From assembly GCF_001652725.1 (NCBI RefSeq), contig NZ_LWHJ01000031.1:62001-126000 (forward strand): DNA of 64,000 nt, read 5' to 3'. Of this stretch, positions 15,381 to 24,455 are shown piece after piece. The notes below the pieces were generated by a model. It had not been told where the DNA came from and did not search any database. It saw only the letters and a program-made list of their open reading frames with translations. The position numbers and the translations under genes are program-made. Origin of the DNA: Pedobacter psychrophilus (GTDB lineage: Bacteria; Bacteroidota; Bacteroidia; Sphingobacteriales; Sphingobacteriaceae). How positions within the stretch are numbered: position 1 is the stretch's first letter; every line of letters begins with the position of its first letter.

Positions 15381-17363
15381 TTATATAATTGTTTTAATTG
15401 TTAAACGTAAGGATGTGCCAGGCATAGGAAAACTCCTGATAATGGAATAGTTCTGATTAAAAATATTATTTACTTCTGCCGAAAGGCTGATTGGTTTATT
15501 ATAAATATTTGTTTGATAATTTGCAGATATATCACTTACAAAAAATCCCTTCACAAAGTAATTTGGCTTGTTTTCTCCTAAATAATACCTCCCAGAAGAA
15601 AAAATATTATTATAGAAAATGCCCCAACTTTTAGTTTGATAACCAGCATTAAATGCAATTGTATGATGTGGTGTATAAGGAATTTGATTGTTGTAAACTG
15701 CTGATGTAGGATCTGTTTTATCTAAAGCCGATTGATAGGTGTAATTGATATTGGCTTGTAATTCTGATTTTTTGTTGATTTCATAATTGAATTTACTGGT
15801 AAAATCTACCCCATAAACATTTACTTTACCGATGTTATACATTGTCCAGATAAATAAATCTTTATTTGGCAAAGCAATAATTTTATCATTTATCTGATTA
15901 AAATAAAAGTCGGAGCTAAAAGCAAACCAGTTGAATTTTGTATTTGTAAATTTACTGTAAATCAAACCTGTGCTATATTGTTTAGCCTTTTCTGGATTCA
16001 GTTTCCTGTTCCCAAAATTGGTATAGTATAAATCACTAAAAGTTGGGTATCTAAAAATATCTTTATAAAATCCTCTTAAAACTAAGTTTGATGATGCCTG
16101 ATAAGACAATGAAATGGTTGGTGTGAAAATATTTCGTTCTGGTGAAGGTCTGCCGTTTTTTACTTTTTCTTTGATGTAAGTATTTAAAATGTTTCCTTCA
16201 AAAGTCCATTTATTCAGTTGATACTTCCCTCCTATTACTTGCAATAAACTAGTGCGTAATGGATAAGCATATTGGTAAAGGTTGGTGTAAAGTGTAGTGA
16301 AAAATAAATCTGCAGCATAATTAAAATTCAGGTTTTTAATTGGGCTAAACGTTGCTGCCACCGATTGATAATATTCTTTTAGGGTATATTGATTATCCAA
16401 TTCTCCTTTTAAATTCAGATAATCCGGGTCGTTGTAGCGGGTATAATTACGACTGAATTTAGCGCTAGCCAATAAATCCCATTTTTCTCCTAGCTTTTGG
16501 GTAAATTTTGCTTGAGTATAAAAATCTTTATTCCATAAAGTTTGATTTCCTGTTGGGTTATAAAATATTACTGCATCAGGCAATCCTCTTTCAGAATCAT
16601 AATAATTTGCTCTAACTTCTAGCAAAGCATTCTTTCCCAGTTTCCCTCTAACACCACCATCAAACAATAAAGTGTTAATTTTAGAATTTCTTCTTATAGA
16701 TATAGTATCAGAACCATCCCCATCAACTTTAAATTTATATTCTCCAGTAGCTTTTTGCAAAGCTGAGCTAACATTAAATGTCCAATTATCATTAATTTTC
16801 TGGTCGTACCGTATAAAAGGATTTATCAAACCAAAAGAACCGCCTGTATATTTTAGAGATAATTTACTAGTTCTTCCAACATCAAAAGAAGGTGCTTTTG
16901 TTTTAATAACGATTAAACTAGCAGACGCAAAAGAACGGGCATTAGTCAATAGATCATCTGGTTGGGCTTGATAAAGTGAAATAGATTCAACGTTATCTAA
17001 CATTAATTTGCCTAAATCTATTTGCCCAGATTGAGCATCACTTAAATTAATCCCATCAATTTGAACGCCGGTATGATTTGCTCCTAAACTTCTAACAGAA
17101 ACTGTTTTTAAGCCTCCAATTCCACCGTAATCTTTGATTTTTACACCAGCAAAATTTCTTATCGCATCAGCAACATTATAAGAACTCGTTTTTAGGAATG
17201 ATGTGGAATCAATGGTTTGAATAGCCCTTAAACTGGGTTTTTCTTTTTTGATTTTTAATTTAACTTCTTTTAATTTTTGTGTAGAATCTATTTGAGCATA
17301 GCCGATATTTCCGATTAAAATCAGAAAAAAAGTAAAGCCGAATAGATATATTTTAAAAAACAT
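15381..17363 (-). CDS. btuB: TonB-dependent outer-membrane receptor for cobalamin (BtuB-like)
   Basis: An outer-membrane transporter of 660 residues. The signal peptide (to about 24, GYAQ) is followed by a plug domain with SYNVADAIRNFAGVKIKDYG, VSVRSLGANHTGVQIDG and GQIDLGKL; the barrel follows, ending in an Arg/Thr/Ile strand typical of TonB receptors. There is no N-terminal carboxypeptidase-like extension, so it is the short BtuB type rather than a SusC type. I start at ATG 17363; a TTG one codon earlier is less likely. The cobalamin riboswitch in its leader and the btuG-like gene behind identify the substrate as a corrinoid. Confidence 0.9.
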   Translation of the reverse strand: MFFKIYLFGFTFFLILIGNIGYAQIDSTQKLKEVKLKIKKEKPSLRAIQTIDSTSFLKTSSYNVADAIRNFAGVKIKDYGGIGGLKTVSVRSLGANHTGVQIDGINLSDAQSGQIDLGKLMLDNVESISLYQAQPDDLLTNARSFASASLIVIKTKAPSFDVGRTSKLSLKYTGGSFGLINPFIRYDQKINDNWTFNVSSALQKATGEYKFKVDGDGSDTISIRRNSKINTLLFDGGVRGKLGKNALLEVRANYYDSERGLPDAVIFYNPTGNQTLWNKDFYTQAKFTQKLGEKWDLLASAKFSRNYTRYNDPDYLNLKGELDNQYTLKEYYQSVAATFSPIKNLNFNYAADLFFTTLYTNLYQYAYPLRTSLLQVIGGKYQLNKWTFEGNILNTYIKEKVKNGRPSPERNIFTPTISLSYQASSNLVLRGFYKDIFRYPTFSDLYYTNFGNRKLNPEKAKQYSTGLIYSKFTNTKFNWFAFSSDFYFNQINDKIIALPNKDLFIWTMYNIGKVNVYGVDFTSKFNYEINKKSELQANINYTYQSALDKTDPTSAVYNNQIPYTPHHTIAFNAGYQTKSWGIFYNNIFSSGRYYLGENKPNYFVKGFFVSDISANYQTNIYNKPISLSAEVNNIFNQNYSIIRSFPMPGTSLRLTIKTII

Positions 17364-17472
17364 CAATCTAAATTAAGCTCACGGAAAAAAATGGAATGGA
17401 AATACCTTTATATAAAAGAGAAGTATCTACACTCATCAGCTTCAGTCCGCGAAAGCTATGAATCAAAAATGT

Positions 17473-17640
17473 TTTGGCAGGTATTCTGACTTACTCCCTA
17501 TTTTTCTGCCTTCCCATTCGCAGGTTAGCGAACAGTGACTTTAAGAATGAAAAATAGTTATTAGAGCTTACAGCTGCGGGACAGTTTAGGATTTACACCT
17601 TATTCCCTTTTAATTTTCGCCAAGGCGAAAAACCATAACG
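17473..17640 (-). ncRNA. Cobalamin riboswitch upstream of btuB
   Basis: Read on the minus strand, the hallmark blocks of the adenosylcobalamin class occur in order: GGGAATAAGGTGTAAATCC, ACTGTCCCGCAGCTGTAA (usual core RCTGyCCCGCaRCTGTRA), the B12-box region GTCACTG, GGGAAGGC and AGTCAGAATACCTGCC. A GCC-rich helix (CGCCTTGGCG) precedes them. It ends about 110 bp before the btuB start, leaving room for an expression platform. Binding of B12 should reduce expression of the three-gene operon. Confidence 0.95.
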
Positions 17641-17706
17641 CCGCAAAAGTAGAAATTAAGTTTGTATTTCAATTATTAATTGAAGATAATTTGTAACCTT
17701 TGTTAC

Positions 17707-18084
17707 ATGCAATTTCTAGTGCATTATAGCTTACATTTTATTTTTCCAGCATTAATTGCTATTGCCTTTTTTAAAAAAACCTGGCTAAAAGTCTACTTGT
17801 TTTTGCTTTCTACCATGTTGATTGATTTAGACCATCTTTTGGCAAATCCTATTTTTGATCCCCATAGATGCAGTATCGGTTTTCATCCGCTACACTCCTA
17901 TTACGCCATTGCCTTTTATTTTGTACTCCTATTTTATCCTAAACAAACAGTCAAAATTATTGCTTTGGGTTTCGTACTTCATATATTAACCGATTTATTA
18001 GATTGCTTTCTCACTTTTTCTAAATGCCATGATTGTTTTGTGAATGCTAAAATTCATGATTTCTTTAGCTTTATGAATTTTTAA
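17707..18084 (+). CDS. DUF6122-type small membrane protein
   Basis: A 125-residue protein if started at ATG 17707 (MQFLVHYSLHF); an upstream TTG at 17680 is weaker. It has three to four hydrophobic helices and clustered His/Asp residues at membrane edges: LIDLDHLLA, HRCSIGFHPLHS and HILTDLLDC. This arrangement resembles the membrane metal-dependent hydrolases related to YdjM/DUF457, and matches DUF6122 as I recall it. No substrate is known. It lies 9 bp before dinB, so the two may be co-transcribed. Confidence 0.8.
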   Translation: MQFLVHYSLHFIFPALIAIAFFKKTWLKVYLFLLSTMLIDLDHLLANPIFDPHRCSIGFHPLHSYYAIAFYFVLLFYPKQTVKIIALGFVLHILTDLLDCFLTFSKCHDCFVNAKIHDFFSFMNF

Positions 18085-18093
18085 TGATGAATA

Positions 18094-19209
18094 ATGAATA
18101 ATGCTGAAGAGAAACCTAAAAGAAAAATAATCCATATAGATATGGATGCTTTTTATGCATCAGTAGAGCAAAGAGATTTTCCGGAATTTAGAGGGAAACC
18201 TTTAGCAGTTGGAGGTTCGCCAGATGGAAGAGGCGTTGTAGCAACTGCAAGTTATGAAGCCAGAAAATTTGGGGTACGCTCTGCAATGTCGTCTAAAACT
18301 GCTTTACAATTATGTCCGCATTTATTATTTACCAAACCAAGATTTGAGGCCTACAAAGAAGTTTCACAAAAAATTAGAGAAATATTTAGTCGCTACACCG
18401 ATTTAATTGAACCATTATCTTTAGATGAAGCATATTTAGACGTAAGCGAAGATAAAATGAACATTGGTTCGGCCATTGATATTGCAAAAGCGATTAAGGA
18501 CGCGATCAAAAATGAATTAAACTTAACAGCATCTGCAGGAGTTTCTGTAAATAAGTTCGTTGCAAAAATAGCGTCAGATATCAATAAACCGGATGGTTTA
18601 ACTTTTATTGGTCCCTCTAAAATCATTCCTTTTATGGAAGCATTACCTGTAGAAAAATTTTTTGGTGTAGGAAAAGTGACCGCCTTAAAAATGAAAAATT
18701 TAGGGCTTTTTTATGGCTCGGATTTAAAAAAACTATCAGAAAATGAGATGCAAAAGCATTTTGGAAAAACGGGAAAGTTTTTTTATCAAATTGTTAGAGG
18801 CTTTGATGATCGACCTGTAAATGCAAATAGAATTTCTAAATCTATAGGTGCAGAAGATACTTTTGAAAATGATATTGATGATATAGAAGTTTTAAAAAAG
18901 GAAATTGAAAAGTTATCAATAATTGTTTATAACAGATTAAACGTAAAAAATAAAGAAGGTAAAACGCTTACCCTAAAAGTAAAATTTAGTGATTTTAGTC
19001 AAATTACCAGAAGCTATACTTTTATAAATTACGTAACTGATCAAAAAGTTATTTTTGAAAACGCAGTAGAACTCCTAAATAAAATAGATTTGGAGAATAA
19101 AAAAATTAGATTGTTGGGCGTTACAATTTCCAATTTTTATAATGAAGAAAATGATATCATCACATTTAGACAATTAAATTTATTTGATGATTTTGAAGAA
19201 GCAGATTAG
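18094..19209 (+). CDS. dinB: DNA polymerase IV (Y-family)
   Basis: An error-prone translesion polymerase of 371 residues. Catalytic acids: HIDMDAFYASVEQRD (Asp 16, Asp 18) and LSLDEAYLDV (Asp 111, Glu 112). A little-finger domain follows about residue 240. The C terminus carries QLNLF, which fits the sliding-clamp binding motif QLxLF. The chosen ATG gives the usual short leader before KRKIIHIDMD. It lies between a membrane-protein gene and a TIGR04282 gene on the same strand. No LexA box was identified. Confidence 0.96.
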   Translation: MNNAEEKPKRKIIHIDMDAFYASVEQRDFPEFRGKPLAVGGSPDGRGVVATASYEARKFGVRSAMSSKTALQLCPHLLFTKPRFEAYKEVSQKIREIFSRYTDLIEPLSLDEAYLDVSEDKMNIGSAIDIAKAIKDAIKNELNLTASAGVSVNKFVAKIASDINKPDGLTFIGPSKIIPFMEALPVEKFFGVGKVTALKMKNLGLFYGSDLKKLSENEMQKHFGKTGKFFYQIVRGFDDRPVNANRISKSIGAEDTFENDIDDIEVLKKEIEKLSIIVYNRLNVKNKEGKTLTLKVKFSDFSQITRSYTFINYVTDQKVIFENAVELLNKIDLENKKIRLLGVTISNFYNEENDIITFRQLNLFDDFEEAD

Positions 19210-19224
19210 AATATTACCATAAAA

Positions 19225-19827
19225 ATGAATAAAGAAGCCATTATAATTTTTCTAAAATATCCAGAATTAGGTCGTTCTAAAACTCGTTTAGCAGCAACAA
19301 TTGGAAACGAGAATGCACTTAAAGTTTATAAAGAATTGTTAAATCATACAAATCTGATTACTAAAGATTTAAATTGTGATAAATTTTTATTTTATGACAA
19401 GATGTCATCCAATAAAGTGCCTTGGGGCGATGAGATTTACCATACCGCTTATCAAAAGGAAAGTGATTTAGGCGGAAGAATGGAAGATGCTTTTGAGCAA
19501 TTATTTAATAAAGGTTATAAGAGGGTTTTAATTGTTGGTTCTGATTGTTATGAACTTGATCAAAATGTAATTGAGAATGCTTTTGAGAAGTTAAAAGATA
19601 AAAATGTAGTTATTGGACCTGCAAAAGATGGAGGTTATTACCTTTTAGGGCTTTCTGAAATGATAAAACCTATATTCAGTGATGTTGAGTGGAGTACCGA
19701 AAATGTATATTCTGATACTGTTAAAATATTAGAATCTCTAAATATTAATCATGATACAACAGCTACTTTATCAGATATCGATGTTTTTGAAGATTTACCT
19801 GAAGAATTAAAGTTATTAATTAGTTAA
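19225..19827 (+). CDS. TIGR04282/DUF2064 family glycosyltransferase-like protein
   Basis: A 200-residue protein of the small GT-A-like family: IIIFLKYPELGRSKTRLA at the start (nucleotide-binding K..G..KTRLA), VLIVGSDCYELD (D-x-D-like acidic site), GPAKDGGYYLLGL in the middle, and TLSDIDVFEDL at the end. The family is annotated as TIGR04282; in some organisms it sits with arsenosugar genes, but none are seen here. The real substrate is unknown. It is 15 bp behind dinB. Confidence 0.88.
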   Translation: MNKEAIIIFLKYPELGRSKTRLAATIGNENALKVYKELLNHTNLITKDLNCDKFLFYDKMSSNKVPWGDEIYHTAYQKESDLGGRMEDAFEQLFNKGYKRVLIVGSDCYELDQNVIENAFEKLKDKNVVIGPAKDGGYYLLGLSEMIKPIFSDVEWSTENVYSDTVKILESLNINHDTTATLSDIDVFEDLPEELKLLIS

Positions 19828-19950
19828 TTGTTTATAACTATTTGATTTATAATATTAATTAACTTTTAAGAAATAGCAAATTTTGTTTTTTTTCAATACT
19901 CTTTAAAACTCTATTTTACAATCTTGATAAAAAATTCAGAGAATTAAATT

Positions 19951-19996
19951 AAAAAAAGATGGCTGTCAAAATAAATTTTAACAGCCATCTTTAACT
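19951..19996. terminator. Bidirectional terminator
   Basis: Stem AAAGATGGCTGT/ACAGCCATCTTT, extended inward by AAAAT/ATTTT, between converging genes. Confidence 0.85.
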
Positions 19997-20038
19997 TTAA
20001 ATTTAATACTCAATTTATTAGAACTTCTATATTCAATT

Positions 20039-21622
20039 TTAATTAAGAGAGATTTTAAAAATACCAGTTTCAGTTGCAGCACTTCCTAAAATGTGTACAT
20101 ACATATTACCATTTTTATCGGCGTAAAAATAATTTTTACCATTAAGTCCCACAAAGTTGTAAAACTTAACATTGCTCGTTTCAAACAAACTCTCAATAAT
20201 AAAAGAGCCCTTTTTATCAAAACTAGTTTGTGCATTATTTAATTGCCCAACTGTGTAAGTTGTTCTTTGTTGGACAGATAGTTTGTTATTATTATCTACA
20301 ATAATTTCGCCAGCAACACCATATTTGATATTTCCTCCTATTGTTTGCGAAATCATTTTAAACCCTGTTGGTTCATCAAAATTTGTTTTAGAACCCAAAC
20401 TTGTAGAATAATCATAATAGTATTTATTGCTGATACCCGTTAAAACAATTCGAGCGGTATTTTGATTAACTTTTATCAACTGAACAAATGTTTCTAACAC
20501 CAGTGGCAAAGTATAAATTACCGTACGAACACTTAAATCTGCAGAGAACTTACATACTTCCCTAAAGCTTTGGTCAATAGCAATGATCTCTCCATTTCCC
20601 ATTACCTGAAATGGAGCATTTTGACCAAACGAGCCAACAAGAGATACTCCGATATAGCGATTACCTAGAAGTTTAGCTGTTTTCGCGATAGGATCAATTA
20701 TAAAAACATTACCGCCTGTAGGTGGTACTGCACCAACAAACTGTGCCATAACGTAAACCTTTCCATTGGCATCAACATCCATAGCAGATGGAAGTCCGTT
20801 AGGGATATTTAAATAAGCTGAGTTTTTGATTATTGTGGAAACAGCATTAGTTGATAAATCAATTTTCACAACTTGATCAACAGTACATGCATAAGCTATA
20901 TTTCTTGATTCGTCTAAAGTCATACAAAGCACCCGCCCATCTCCTCCATCAGATTTAAGCAGATTTGTAATAGTAACAGAATTATTGATGATTGTAAATC
21001 CATTACTTGTTCCTCCACTTCCTGCTGATACAGAAAAGTTTGGGCCATTTACCGGAGATTTGGTTTTTCGAGCTACGCTTATTAAACCACTAGTTGCACC
21101 CGTAGGAATTTTAACTGAAAGTGTAGTAGCCGTCGCTGCTGTAATTTCAGCAGCAGTACCATTAAATTTTACTTCAAAATCACCTATAATAGTTCCAAAA
21201 TGCTGACCAGTAATCACAATAGCATCGCCAACCTTACCGGAAGTGGCGCTTATTGAAGAAATGATAGGCTCATAATTGAAAATTACACTTGTGGCAATAT
21301 TTGCACCTACTTTAACTTCAATATTACCATGACTTGCATCAGCAGGTGCAATTATCTTCAATTGGGTAGCAGTAGCAGCAGTTACGGTTGCGGCTTTGCC
21401 TCCTAACGTTACGATGTTTTCTGAAGCTTTAATACTGAAATTAGTTCCAGTAACTATTATTTCAGTACCAGATTTTCCATAGTCAGGACTAATTCCTGAG
21501 ATAGAAACTGCCCCAGAAATAGGTGGAATTAAAGGGTCAGGAACTGGGTCATTGTTTTTTGAACAAGATATTAAAGAAAACATCATTGCAAAAATTAGAA
21601 TTGAGTTTTTTAATATTTTCAT
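20039..21622 (-). CDS. IPT/TIG-domain lipoprotein with C-terminal propeller-like repeats
   Basis: A 527-residue lipoprotein: signal peptide with lipobox MFSLISCSK (Cys 20). Two IPT/TIG immunoglobulin-like domains follow (about 36-118 and 119-198, each with ISPDYGKSGTEIIVTGTNF or ISATSGKVGDAIVITGQHF). About 320 residues with strand-rich repeats resembling NHL/SMP-type propeller blades complete the protein (GLPSAMDVDANGKVYVMAQ). Such proteins sit on the outer membrane of Bacteroidota and are often linked to polysaccharide use, but there is no SusC/SusD pair here, so the ligand is unknown. Confidence 0.82.
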   Translation of the reverse strand: MKILKNSILIFAMMFSLISCSKNNDPVPDPLIPPISGAVSISGISPDYGKSGTEIIVTGTNFSIKASENIVTLGGKAATVTAATATQLKIIAPADASHGNIEVKVGANIATSVIFNYEPIISSISATSGKVGDAIVITGQHFGTIIGDFEVKFNGTAAEITAATATTLSVKIPTGATSGLISVARKTKSPVNGPNFSVSAGSGGTSNGFTIINNSVTITNLLKSDGGDGRVLCMTLDESRNIAYACTVDQVVKIDLSTNAVSTIIKNSAYLNIPNGLPSAMDVDANGKVYVMAQFVGAVPPTGGNVFIIDPIAKTAKLLGNRYIGVSLVGSFGQNAPFQVMGNGEIIAIDQSFREVCKFSADLSVRTVIYTLPLVLETFVQLIKVNQNTARIVLTGISNKYYYDYSTSLGSKTNFDEPTGFKMISQTIGGNIKYGVAGEIIVDNNNKLSVQQRTTYTVGQLNNAQTSFDKKGSFIIESLFETSNVKFYNFVGLNGKNYFYADKNGNMYVHILGSAATETGIFKISLN

Positions 21623-21808
21623 AGCTATTTAATTTGTAATAAAGTTAGGATGTAGCCACATTAAATTAATCACTACAATTACTGATTTTGGTGTACGTAT
21701 AACTAGGTATGCGATTTTGACTGTTTGTGCTCAAGATTAAATTTGGGAATCAACTTAAATCTTACACCTCATTGACTTCCTCATCTTCCCCATCCCAATA
21801 TTAAAATT

Positions 21809-21817
21809 TACCTTTGC
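21809..21817 (+). promoter_or_regulatory. -7 promoter box of mnmA
   Basis: TACCTTTGC fits TAnnTTTG plus C and ends 19 bp before the ATG. No clear -33 TTTG stands at the right distance. Confidence 0.45.
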
Positions 21818-21835
21818 AACGTTTTAAATTTAGAA

Positions 21836-22924
21836 ATGAGTAAACACGGAAGAATTTTAGTGGCGATGAGTGGTGGTGTAGATAGTTCTGTTGCTGCCGT
21901 AATGTTGCATGAGCAAGGTTATGAAGTAATTGGCTTGACAATGAAAACCTGGGATTACGCTTCTTCTGGCTCAAATTCTAAAGAAACAGGTTGTTGCAGT
22001 TTAGATTCTATAAATGACGCTCGCTCTTTAGCTGTTGGCTATGGAATGCCTCATTATATTCTTGATATCAGAGATGAATTTGGTGATTTTGTAATTGATA
22101 ATTTTGTTGATGAGTACTTGGCTGGCAGAACGCCAAATCCTTGTGTATTATGCAATACACACATTAAATGGGAAGCTTTACTGAAACGAGCGGACAAATT
22201 GGATTGTGAATTTATTGCAACCGGGCATTATGCAAATATTCGTCAACAGGATAGCGGAAGATATGTGATTTCTAAAGGTAAGGATGAAAACAAAGATCAA
22301 TCCTATGTGCTTTGGGGAGTTTCTCAACAAAATTTAGCGAGGACAAGATTCCCTTTAGGTTCTTTTTCTAAGCCAGAAATCAGGCAAATGGCTTTAGATA
22401 TGGGTCAGCAAGAATTGGCTAATAAGAGTGAAAGTTATGAGATTTGTTTTGTGCCAGAAAACGATTATCGTTCATTTTTAAAACACCGAGTTCCTGATTT
22501 AGAAAATGATGTAAATGGTGGTGATTTCGTATTAACCGATGGAACAAGAGTGGGCAAACATAATGGTTATCCGTTTTATACTATTGGGCAACGCAAGGGT
22601 TTAGGAATTGCTTTCGGCCATCCAATGTTTGTTACCCAAATTTTACCGGATAGTAATACTGTTGTGTTGGGAACTCAGGATGAATTGCAAAAAACAGAAG
22701 CTTTAGTTAGAAATATCAATCTGATTAAGTATGAATCTATTATGGAGCCTTTAGAAGCTACTACAAAAATCAGATATAAAGATGCTGGTGCTATGAGTTT
22801 TATCCAACAAATTGGTGGTAATATGAAAGTGAATTTCCATCATGCCGTTTCTGGAATTGCTCCTGGACAATCTGCTGTTTTTTACGAAGGCAATGATTTA
22901 TTAGGTGGTGGCTTTTTAGTTTAG
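21836..22924 (+). CDS. mnmA: tRNA-specific 2-thiouridylase MnmA
   Basis: Adds sulfur at position 2 of U34 in Glu, Gln and Lys tRNAs. It has 362 residues. P-loop SGGVDSS (12-18); catalytic cysteine pair Cys 103 (TPNPCVLCNTHIKW) and Cys 204 (SYEICFVPENDYRSFL); TIGQRKGLGIAFG in the second domain. It stands alone with its own promoter box, and an intergenic repeat element follows. MnmE, which modifies the 5 position of the same uridine, is encoded at 28.8-30.2 kb. Confidence 0.97.
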   Translation: MSKHGRILVAMSGGVDSSVAAVMLHEQGYEVIGLTMKTWDYASSGSNSKETGCCSLDSINDARSLAVGYGMPHYILDIRDEFGDFVIDNFVDEYLAGRTPNPCVLCNTHIKWEALLKRADKLDCEFIATGHYANIRQQDSGRYVISKGKDENKDQSYVLWGVSQQNLARTRFPLGSFSKPEIRQMALDMGQQELANKSESYEICFVPENDYRSFLKHRVPDLENDVNGGDFVLTDGTRVGKHNGYPFYTIGQRKGLGIAFGHPMFVTQILPDSNTVVLGTQDELQKTEALVRNINLIKYESIMEPLEATTKIRYKDAGAMSFIQQIGGNMKVNFHHAVSGIAPGQSAVFYEGNDLLGGGFLV

Positions 22925-22929
22925 TTTTT

Positions 22930-23001
22930 TTGCGTTAACGATTGAAGCGACATCCTTTTTGTTTTCACAAAAAGATACAGCGAAAAGCGTGTTAAAACGC
23001 C
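22930..23001 (-). repeat. Dispersed intergenic palindromic element, copy 3
   Basis: A 72-bp, compact copy in reverse orientation, from TTGCGTTAACG to GTTAAAACGCC, directly after mnmA. Confidence 0.8.
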
Positions 23002-23082
23002 ATAATAAAATTATTAAATCTAATTGATCATCATAATAGATTAATAAACAAAATTCTACGTTTTTATGCTAAATTAGTATTG

Positions 23083-23757
23083 ATGAATAAAATCAACACC
23101 TTCGTTTTAATTTCTTTCTGTTTTTTAGCTATATCCTGCACCAAGGAATCTAACGCTCCTGCAAAAGATTTACAAAGTGATTTTTATCCACTAAAAATAA
23201 ATTCTGTTTTAGTTTATGATGTAGATTCTACTGCTTACAGTAATTTCACCAATACCAGCACCAATTATAAATTTGAGATAAAAGATAGTATTACTAATAC
23301 TTTTGATGATTTAGCAGGAGGTTTAAATTACCGAATAGAAAGATACAAGAGATTAAATGTAAATTCTCCATGGGTATTTCAACAAGTTTTTACCAGAAGT
23401 AAAACAGTAAGAAGTGGGGAAGAATTTATTAATAATCAAAGATTTATTAGAATTATTTTTCCTCCTTTAGCTGGAAGTTTTTGGAACGGAAATTCTAAAA
23501 ATACAATTGGCGAGCAGGATTATTCTATAGAAAATGATATTGCTGCGTCAACAATAAATACACTCACCTTTGATTCTACAATTGTTGTAAAAGAAATTGA
23601 CGAACAAAATTTGATTAGAGAAGATTTAGTATATGCCACTTACGCCAAAAAAGTAGGTTTGGTACAAAAAGAAGTTACTGCAGTGGATAAAAATATTTCA
23701 TCAGGAAAAATCACTAATGGATTTAAATTTACTTTAAAAATCAAGTCAATTAAATAA
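23083..23757 (+). CDS. Lipoprotein of unknown function
   Basis: A 224-residue lipoprotein starting at ATG 23083 (a TTG one codon earlier is less likely). Signal peptide with lipobox FLAISCTK (Cys 19), then a strand-rich body with FYPLKINSVLVYDVDSTAYS near the N terminus. This opening is common in Bacteroidota lipoproteins of unknown role. No domain was recognised. Confidence 0.75.
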   Translation: MNKINTFVLISFCFLAISCTKESNAPAKDLQSDFYPLKINSVLVYDVDSTAYSNFTNTSTNYKFEIKDSITNTFDDLAGGLNYRIERYKRLNVNSPWVFQQVFTRSKTVRSGEEFINNQRFIRIIFPPLAGSFWNGNSKNTIGEQDYSIENDIAASTINTLTFDSTIVVKEIDEQNLIREDLVYATYAKKVGLVQKEVTAVDKNISSGKITNGFKFTLKIKSIK

Positions 23758-23825
23758 TTTAATTACTACTGTAAAATTTTAAGTATTTTATTATTTTTGT
23801 CTAAATCTACTTGAAATTATCTTGA

Positions 23826-24455
23826 ATGAAAAAAGTAAATATCATTTACTTATTAATTTTGGTTGGTATATTATCTTCAACCGGATACTTGTACTTCACA
23901 CTTTATACTTATAGCAATATATCTTCTAATTTAAAGACAAGTGAAGACAAATATGATTTTTTAGAAAGCTCTAATGCAATGATTTTGGATTTGCGTGAGG
24001 CAGAATCTTTTGAAAGAGGCTATTTAATAAGTAAGGATTCAAGTTATCTTAATCAATATAAAAAATCATTATATAAGTTAGAATCAGAAAAAGTCAGGTT
24101 TTTTACAATTTCTAAAAGCTACGGCTTAATTGAATCTAACGCCAAGGATATTGAGAAGCTTCGTTTACTCGTTGACAAAAAGATAGAGGAGATGAACAAA
24201 ATCATAATTTTGAAAAACCAAGGTCTAAATGAAGAGGCAGTTCAGTTGGTTAAAGGAGATGTAGAGATGAAGATTATGGTAGAACTTGTTAATGTTTTTC
24301 AGAATTTATATACCGATCAAAAGTTTAAAGAAACTCAAACAAAAATTTCTATACTTAATAAAAGAAAAGACTTTAAATTTTCTATATGGAGCAATTCCAT
24401 TTTTATAATTATTATTTTGCTCTTGGTTGGTTACTTTGTTAAAGCTTCTTCTTAA
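23826..24455 (+). CDS. Stand-alone CHASE3 sensor protein, two membrane helices and no output domain
   Basis: A 209-residue protein: TM1 (about 5-27), an extracytoplasmic helical CHASE3 domain (about 35-175) with the hallmark EAESFERGYLISKDSSYLNQY, TM2 (about 186-205) and then only KASS before the stop. CHASE3 normally feeds histidine kinases or methyl-accepting proteins, but here no HAMP, kinase or cyclase follows in the window; the gene behind is on the opposite strand and the ends overlap by 4 bp. It may be a truncated kinase or a sensory partner for a protein encoded elsewhere. Confidence 0.78.
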   Translation: MKKVNIIYLLILVGILSSTGYLYFTLYTYSNISSNLKTSEDKYDFLESSNAMILDLREAESFERGYLISKDSSYLNQYKKSLYKLESEKVRFFTISKSYGLIESNAKDIEKLRLLVDKKIEEMNKIIILKNQGLNEEAVQLVKGDVEMKIMVELVNVFQNLYTDQKFKETQTKISILNKRKDFKFSIWSNSIFIIIILLLVGYFVKASS

